A model generated the notes under the pieces. The model saw nothing but the letters and a program-made list of their open reading frames with translations, made no database searches and was not told where the DNA came from. Positions 5,283-9,034 of a DNA stretch of 9,034 nt are shown here, piece by piece. A program made the position numbers and the translations under genes. The stretch is taken from NCBI GenBank assembly GCA_030146405.1, contig JASLBS010000229.1, forward strand, positions 1 through 9,034, written 5' to 3'. Position 1 is the stretch's first letter; the number at the start of each line of letters is the position of its first letter. The stretch is from Arthrobacter sp. (lineage in GTDB: Bacteria > Actinomycetota > Actinomycetes > Actinomycetales > Micrococcaceae).

Positions 5283-6662
5283 ATGAGTTCGTATGCTGTC
5301 ATCGATCCCTCCACGGGGGAGACCGTTCGTGAGTTTGAGACGTTCACCGATCAGGAGGTGGACGCCGCGATCTCGAACACCGACAAGGCGTACCGGGAGT
5401 GGTCGCGGTCGGCTCCGATCGGGGCGCGTACCGCGTTGATCGCCCGGGTCGCTGCCCTGCACACGGAACGGCGTGAGGAGTTGGCGGAGATCATCGTCCG
5501 CGAGATGGGCAAACCCCTCGATCAGGCGTTGGGTGAGGTGGACTTCGCGGCGGAGATCTACCAGTACTACGCCGACAACGGCTCGGACTTCCTTGGTGAC
5601 GAGCCGATCCAGCTTTCCGCGGGCACGGGCTCTGCTTTCATCCGTCGCGCGCCGATCGGTGTGTTGCTGGGCATCATGCCGTGGAACTTCCCCTACTACC
5701 AGGTGGCGCGTTTCGTGGGCCCGAACATCGTGGCGGGTAACACCGTGCTGCTCAAGCACGCCCCGCAGTGCCCGGAGTCCGCCGCGGCCATCGCGCAGAT
5801 CTTCGACGACGCCGAAGCCGAGCTCGGTGCGCACGAGCACGTCTACGAGAACCTCTACGCCACCAATGAGCAGATCGCCACTGTCATCGCGGACCCGAGG
5901 GTGCAGGGGATCTCGGTCACCGGGTCCGAGCGAGCAGGTGCTGCAGTTGCAGAACTGGCCGGGAAGTACCTGAAGAAAGTGGTCCTCGAACTCGGCGGTT
6001 CTGACCCTTTCGTCCTGCTCTCCACCGCCGACCTCGACGCGGCGGTCCAGGACGCGGTGAACGCACGCCTGGACAACAACGGACAGGCGTGTAACGCCGC
6101 CAAGCGGTTCATCATCATCGACACCCTCTACGAGGAGTTCGTCGAGAAGTTCACGCACGCGATGTCCACGGTGCAACCGGCGGATCCGATGGTGGACGGC
6201 ACCCTGCTGGGCCCACTGTCCTCGGCGGCAGCAACCACGAGACTCGTCGAGCAGCTGGAGCGTGCCGTGTCCCAGGGTGCGACCGTCCTGGCGTCGGGGG
6301 AGACCACGGGGAACTTCTTCCCGCCTGCGGTGCTCACCGATGTGACCCCGGAGATGGAGGCTTATCACGAGGAGTTCTTCGGACCCGTCGCCATGATCCA
6401 CCGAGCGTCCTCCGAGGAGGACGCCGTACGCCTGGCCAACGACACCCCGTTCGGCCTGGGCTCCTACGTCTACACCACGGACCAGGACCAGGCCCTGCGC
6501 GTAGCGGACGCCCTGGAAGCCGGGATGGTGTGGATCAACCTGGTGCTCGGCGACGCAGCCGAGCTGCCCTTCGGCGGTGTGAAACGCTCCGGTGCCGGCC
6601 GTGAACTCGGCCGGTTCGCGATCGAGGAATTCGTGAACAAGAAAATGATCCGCATCGCCTGA
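5283..6662 (+). CDS. NAD(P)-dependent succinate-semialdehyde dehydrogenase-like aldehyde dehydrogenase
   Basis: This complete 459-aa aldehyde dehydrogenase oxidises an aldehyde, most likely succinate semialdehyde, to the acid. Visible landmarks are PWNFPYYQ with N135, K158 in LLKHAP, the GSERAG cofactor loop (214-219), general base E236 in ELGGSDPF, catalytic C270 in NNGQACNAAKRF, and EEFFGP (363-368). The ELGGSDPF and GQxCxAAKRFII pattern and the short length match the Sad/YneI (E. coli) and mycobacterial GabD1 branch rather than the longer GabD. All key residues are intact. The ATG at 5283 is preceded by AGGAGA (5271-5276) at a 6-base spacing, the best ribosome-binding site in the window. 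A strong hairpin follows six bases after the stop. The CitE-like gene upstream is co-oriented, but the 231-nt gap and clear signals suggest the two could be transcribed separately. Substrate specificity is inferred. Confidence 0.88.
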   Translation: MSSYAVIDPSTGETVREFETFTDQEVDAAISNTDKAYREWSRSAPIGARTALIARVAALHTERREELAEIIVREMGKPLDQALGEVDFAAEIYQYYADNGSDFLGDEPIQLSAGTGSAFIRRAPIGVLLGIMPWNFPYYQVARFVGPNIVAGNTVLLKHAPQCPESAAAIAQIFDDAEAELGAHEHVYENLYATNEQIATVIADPRVQGISVTGSERAGAAVAELAGKYLKKVVLELGGSDPFVLLSTADLDAAVQDAVNARLDNNGQACNAAKRFIIIDTLYEEFVEKFTHAMSTVQPADPMVDGTLLGPLSSAAATTRLVEQLERAVSQGATVLASGETTGNFFPPAVLTDVTPEMEAYHEEFFGPVAMIHRASSEEDAVRLANDTPFGLGSYVYTTDQDQALRVADALEAGMVWINLVLGDAAELPFGGVKRSGAGRELGRFAIEEFVNKKMIRIA

Positions 6663-6667
6663 CCCTC

Positions 6668-6702
6668 CCGTCCGGCACCTGCATCAACCAGGTGCCGGAC
6701 GG
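6668..6702 (+). terminator. Strong terminator hairpin after the aldehyde dehydrogenase
   Basis: The 14 bases at 6668-6681 are the exact reverse complement of 6689-6702, giving a perfect 14-bp GC-rich stem with a 7-base loop (CATCAAC). It starts five bases after the dehydrogenase TGA. There is no T-tract, as is common for GC-rich actinobacteria. Confidence 0.85.
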
Positions 6703-6724
6703 ACGGCGATCGCCTCATCCCAGC

Positions 6725-6741
6725 GAGGACCGGCTTTCGTG
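6725..6741 (+). promoter_or_regulatory. Ribosome-binding site and GTG that may be the original start of the membrane-protein gene
   Basis: GAGGA (6725-6729) stands nine bases before a GTG at 6739-6741. That GTG opens a frame reading APKATRTGTELLIARILL, a short basic stretch followed by hydrophobic residues. The frame is offset from the long downstream membrane-protein frame and would have to shift near 6795-6798 to join it. By contrast, the GTG at 6819 has no Shine-Dalgarno. Confidence 0.4.
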
Positions 6742-6818
6742 GCACCCAAGGCCACCCGAACTGGAACGGAACTGCTGATTGCTCGGATTCTGCTGAGGCG
6801 GGCACGCCGGGCGCGGCG

Positions 6819-8738
6819 GTGTGCGCCGTGCTGGGGCTGCGCGGCTTCATCGCCGTGGCACTGACCCCGGTGCTGTCGGTGTCGATCATCGCGGTCAGCG
6901 CCGTGGTGGCGCCGGTGCTCGGGATGGAATGGGGGTGGTGGGTACCAGCCCTGGGAACCGCCGTCGTCGTCGCCTGTGTTCTCACGGTCGCCGGTCTACG
7001 CCGGCTCTTCCAGCCTCCAAGGGCCCCTGAGGAACACGATGGCGGCCAAGCCGGACGGGAACCCGCAGCCCTGGTGTGGGGCCTGACAGGTGCCGTCATT
7101 GCCGCGGTACTGATCAGCGTCCGGATGTTGTTGGCCGCTCCTGCGCTGGAGTCCATCACGCAGAACTATGACACCGTCTTCCACCTGAGTGCGGTGCACT
7201 ACGCACTTGAAACCGGCAATGCCTCTTCCTGGTACATCGGGGAGTTCACGCGTCCTGGTGCCGAATCCCGGTCGCCCTACCCCGGTGCGTGGCATGCACT
7301 CGTGGCGCTGCTGGTGCAGCTCTCCGGGCTCAGCATCGCTGTTGCCACCAATGTGATGTGGCTCGCCATCGCCGCTCTTGTCTGGTCGGTGAATGCCCTG
7401 CTGTTGACCCGGACGCTGGTAGGGCCGAACCCGGCCGTGCTTGCTGCAGCAGGAGTACTCACCAGCGCGTTCGCGGCGTTCCCGTACCTGCTGCTGCAAT
7501 ACGGGAGTGTGTATCCGAACACGCTTTCCTATGCGATGGTCCCCAGCGGGCTGGCTCTGGTGCTCATCCTGGTTCGTGCGGCCCGGGTAACGGTCGTTTC
7601 GAGGCCCATGGCGGCCCTGTTGCTGGTCCTCTACCTACCGGCCCAGGCTCTGTCGCAGCCCAACGGGCTCGTCTCCATCGCGTTCCTGCTCACGCCGCTA
7701 CTGCTGCTGTTCAGTCTGTCTTGGCTCCGCTCAGGCTTCGCCGTATCGGTCCCGACCGGTGTGCGGCGGACCGGGCTGGTGCTCGGAATCGTGGGCTCGG
7801 TGGTCCTTGTTCTGCTGACCAACAGCACCTTCAGTAGCCTGTTCTCCTGGGCCCATCCGAAAAGTATGCCCTTCCTCGAGTCCCTGTGGCGGGCCGCGAT
7901 GCATTTTCCGGCGCCCACCTGGTTGCCGGCGGTGGTGCTCACCGCGCTGGTGCTGTCCGGACTGTACTGTTTCAGCCGCCATCACCATCGCGGATGGATG
8001 ATGGGTAGCTTCGTGCTGATCGTGCTGGTCTACGGACTGGCAATCGGCTCCGACAATGGGGGTGGCAACCTCCTCATTGCGCCCTGGTACGGAAATCCCG
8101 AGCGGTTGGCTGCACTCATGCCGCTCCTGGCCGTTCCCTGGGCGGCAGTGGGACTCGAGCAGCTCCTCGCCGCGGCGAAACGCCGATCGAGTCCGGCCCT
8201 GTCACTCCCGTTCGCCGCACTGGTGGCCGCCACGCTGCTGGCCATCGCCAGCCCCACTCTGTGGCAGATGAACATCCGGCTGGCCGAAGTCTTCGAGGTC
8301 CCTGCCGCCTCCGACGAGGACAAACAGCTCGATGTGGACCAGCGGGCCCTACTCCAGCAGCTCGGAGAGCACCTGCCCGAGGACACGGTCCTGGCCAACA
8401 ATCCGTGGAATGGCTCGTCGCTTGCTGCGGCCCTCGCAGGCCAAGACGTCCTTTTCCCCTATATGACCATGGGCGCCGTCGACGAGGACCGCGCGCTGCT
8501 GCGTGACGAACTCGACGGGATCACCACCTCGGTGCAGGTCTGTGCCGCGGCCGAGCGCCTGAGCGTGACCTACCTGCTCGACTTCGGTGACAACCTCATC
8601 GGAGCGGCGGAGGAGGGTGGCGGTTCTCTCTACCAGGGCATCGACCGCGCCACCGCTTCCGGGACCTTCGAGGAGGTTGCCTCCGTCGGTGAAGCCCGGC
8701 TGCTGAAACTGCCGGCCTGCAACACAACCGGCGGGTGA
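6819..8738 (+). CDS. Large polytopic membrane protein, DUF6541-like, 5' end probably disrupted
   Basis: The frame from the first available GTG encodes 639 aa. Hydrophobic segments lie at roughly 11-35, 41-60, 86-107, 156-199, 206-228, 236-254, 264-302, 318-334, 369-385, 393-410, 430-447 and 463-480, followed by an apparently extracytoplasmic C-terminal domain (about 481-639). SITQNYDTVFHLSAV (112-126) in the first large loop and APWYGNPERLAALMPL (421-436) resemble actinobacterial DUF6541 proteins. These are uncharacterised membrane proteins with a topology reminiscent of GT-C glycosyltransferases, so a role in cell-envelope glycan export or assembly is only a guess. The start is doubtful: in the same frame GTPGAAV directly precedes it and looks conserved, but no start codon exists back to the dehydrogenase stop. 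The first membrane helix is therefore missing or lies in another frame (see 6725-6741). It stands alone between two terminators. Confidence 0.75.
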   Translation: MCAVLGLRGFIAVALTPVLSVSIIAVSAVVAPVLGMEWGWWVPALGTAVVVACVLTVAGLRRLFQPPRAPEEHDGGQAGREPAALVWGLTGAVIAAVLISVRMLLAAPALESITQNYDTVFHLSAVHYALETGNASSWYIGEFTRPGAESRSPYPGAWHALVALLVQLSGLSIAVATNVMWLAIAALVWSVNALLLTRTLVGPNPAVLAAAGVLTSAFAAFPYLLLQYGSVYPNTLSYAMVPSGLALVLILVRAARVTVVSRPMAALLLVLYLPAQALSQPNGLVSIAFLLTPLLLLFSLSWLRSGFAVSVPTGVRRTGLVLGIVGSVVLVLLTNSTFSSLFSWAHPKSMPFLESLWRAAMHFPAPTWLPAVVLTALVLSGLYCFSRHHHRGWMMGSFVLIVLVYGLAIGSDNGGGNLLIAPWYGNPERLAALMPLLAVPWAAVGLEQLLAAAKRRSSPALSLPFAALVAATLLAIASPTLWQMNIRLAEVFEVPAASDEDKQLDVDQRALLQQLGEHLPEDTVLANNPWNGSSLAAALAGQDVLFPYMTMGAVDEDRALLRDELDGITTSVQVCAAAERLSVTYLLDFGDNLIGAAEEGGGSLYQGIDRATASGTFEEVASVGEARLLKLPACNTTGG

Positions 8739-8874
8739 GAACAGGCGTCACCACGCATCCAGTTCCGATCGTCGTGATTCCTGCGGTGCTCCCTCGGGTG
8801 GGGCGATGCACAGCGACACGGGAGTTTGGTTCAGGCCCGTTCTGCTCGTCGAATGACGGGTATCTCTGAAGACA

Positions 8875-8920
8875 ACTTTGGTTCCCATACCTTAACTGAT
8901 CGGTAGTTGAAGGTCAAAGT
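8875..8920. terminator. Bidirectional terminator-like stem-loop between convergent genes
   Basis: ACCTTAACT (8889-8897) pairs with AGTT-G-AAGGT (8905-8914, one bulged G) around a 7-base loop. An outer pair, ACTTTG (8875-8880) with CAAAGT (8915-8920), extends it across an 8-base internal loop on the left. It is more AT-rich than the surroundings and lies between the membrane-protein stop (8738) and the end of a leftward gene (8958), as expected for a shared terminator. The core also resembles a palindromic operator, but the convergent location argues against that. Confidence 0.5.
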
Positions 8921-8957
8921 AAAACCGAGGGGCGCAATTCATGCCGGAAGAACGAGT

Positions 8958-9034
8958 TCACAGGGTTGCGTGTGCGTCGTCCCGGTGACGGTGGAGTAGT
9001 TCGAGCGAGATGTCCCAGAGCCGTGTGGCGTTGG
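8958..9034 (-). CDS. C-terminal end of a probable short-chain dehydrogenase (enters from the right edge)
   Basis: Only the last 24 codons and a TGA (8958-8960) of a leftward gene are present. They read NATRLWDISLELLHR and then a hydrophilic tail. The pattern N-A-x-x-L-W-x-x-S-x-x-L is typical of the extreme C-terminus of retinol-dehydrogenase/protochlorophyllide-reductase-like short-chain dehydrogenases, where LWELSEEL-type endings are common. With so little sequence the family is tentative, and no catalytic residues are visible. Confidence 0.45.
   Translation of the reverse strand, partial: NATRLWDISLELLHRHRDDAHATL

Noticed and set aside
5214..6401. Long leftward open frame of about 395 codons antisense to the aldehyde dehydrogenase.
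   Set aside because: It mirrors the codon structure of the real gene, its product is rich in Arg/Gly/Asp/His without family motifs, and the sense strand carries every ALDH catalytic residue.
8892..8910. TTAACT...AGTTGA palindrome as a TetR-type operator.
   Set aside because: It lies between two convergent 3' ends, and the surrounding bases extend the pairing into a terminator-like stem-loop, which is the better explanation.
8941..8988. Short rightward frame ATG...TGA (15 codons) with GAGGGG nine bases upstream.
   Set aside because: It is too short, overlaps the end of the leftward gene and has no recognisable product.

Overview
The window reads as chromosomal DNA of a high-GC actinobacterium. 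Codon third positions are strongly G/C, GTG and TTG starts occur, and a disaccharide-phosphorylase/beta-phosphoglucomutase pair and a DUF6541-like membrane protein are both typical of Actinomycetota. Micrococcales or a relative is plausible, but the genus cannot be read from the sequence. There are no IS elements, integrases, CRISPR arrays, rRNAs or convincing tRNAs. Most of the window is ordinary metabolic gene content, and I do not see a coherent undescribed multi-gene system.

Layout. (1) 1-1520, minus strand: a two-gene unit, a HAD-family beta-phosphoglucomutase followed by the N-terminal third of a GH65 disaccharide phosphorylase that runs off the left edge. Together they would phosphorolyse an alpha-glucodisaccharide and convert beta-glucose-1-phosphate to glucose-6-phosphate. 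(2) 1521-1952: a divergent intergenic region with a perfect 19-bp palindrome and a leader stem-loop. (3) 1953-2852, plus strand: an NmrA/isoflavone-reductase-like NAD(P)-binding protein. (4) 2853-2962: a convergent terminator region whose hairpin carries a tetranucleotide expansion in one arm. (5) 2963-3892, minus strand: a zinc-independent MDR quinone oxidoreductase whose natural start position reads ATC. (6) 3893-4202: a second divergent promoter region. (7) 4203-5051, plus strand: a CitE-like CoA-ester lyase, probably leaderless. (8) 5283-6662, plus strand: a succinate-semialdehyde-dehydrogenase-like ALDH with a good ribosome-binding site and a very strong terminator. (9) 6819-8738, plus strand: a large polytopic membrane protein of DUF6541 type whose 5' end looks frameshifted. 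(10) 8875-8920: a terminator-like stem-loop between convergent genes. (11) 8958-9034, minus strand: the last codons of what is probably a short-chain dehydrogenase.

The genes fall into small, mostly independent transcription units. The clearest functional link is GH65 plus beta-PGM. The CitE-like lyase and the semialdehyde dehydrogenase lie in tandem and could handle the products of one catabolic route, but that is inference. The most useful second-look items are two possible 5' lesions (the quinone oxidoreductase start codon and the membrane protein frameshift), the terminator with an expanded AGGC repeat, and the 19-bp palindrome.
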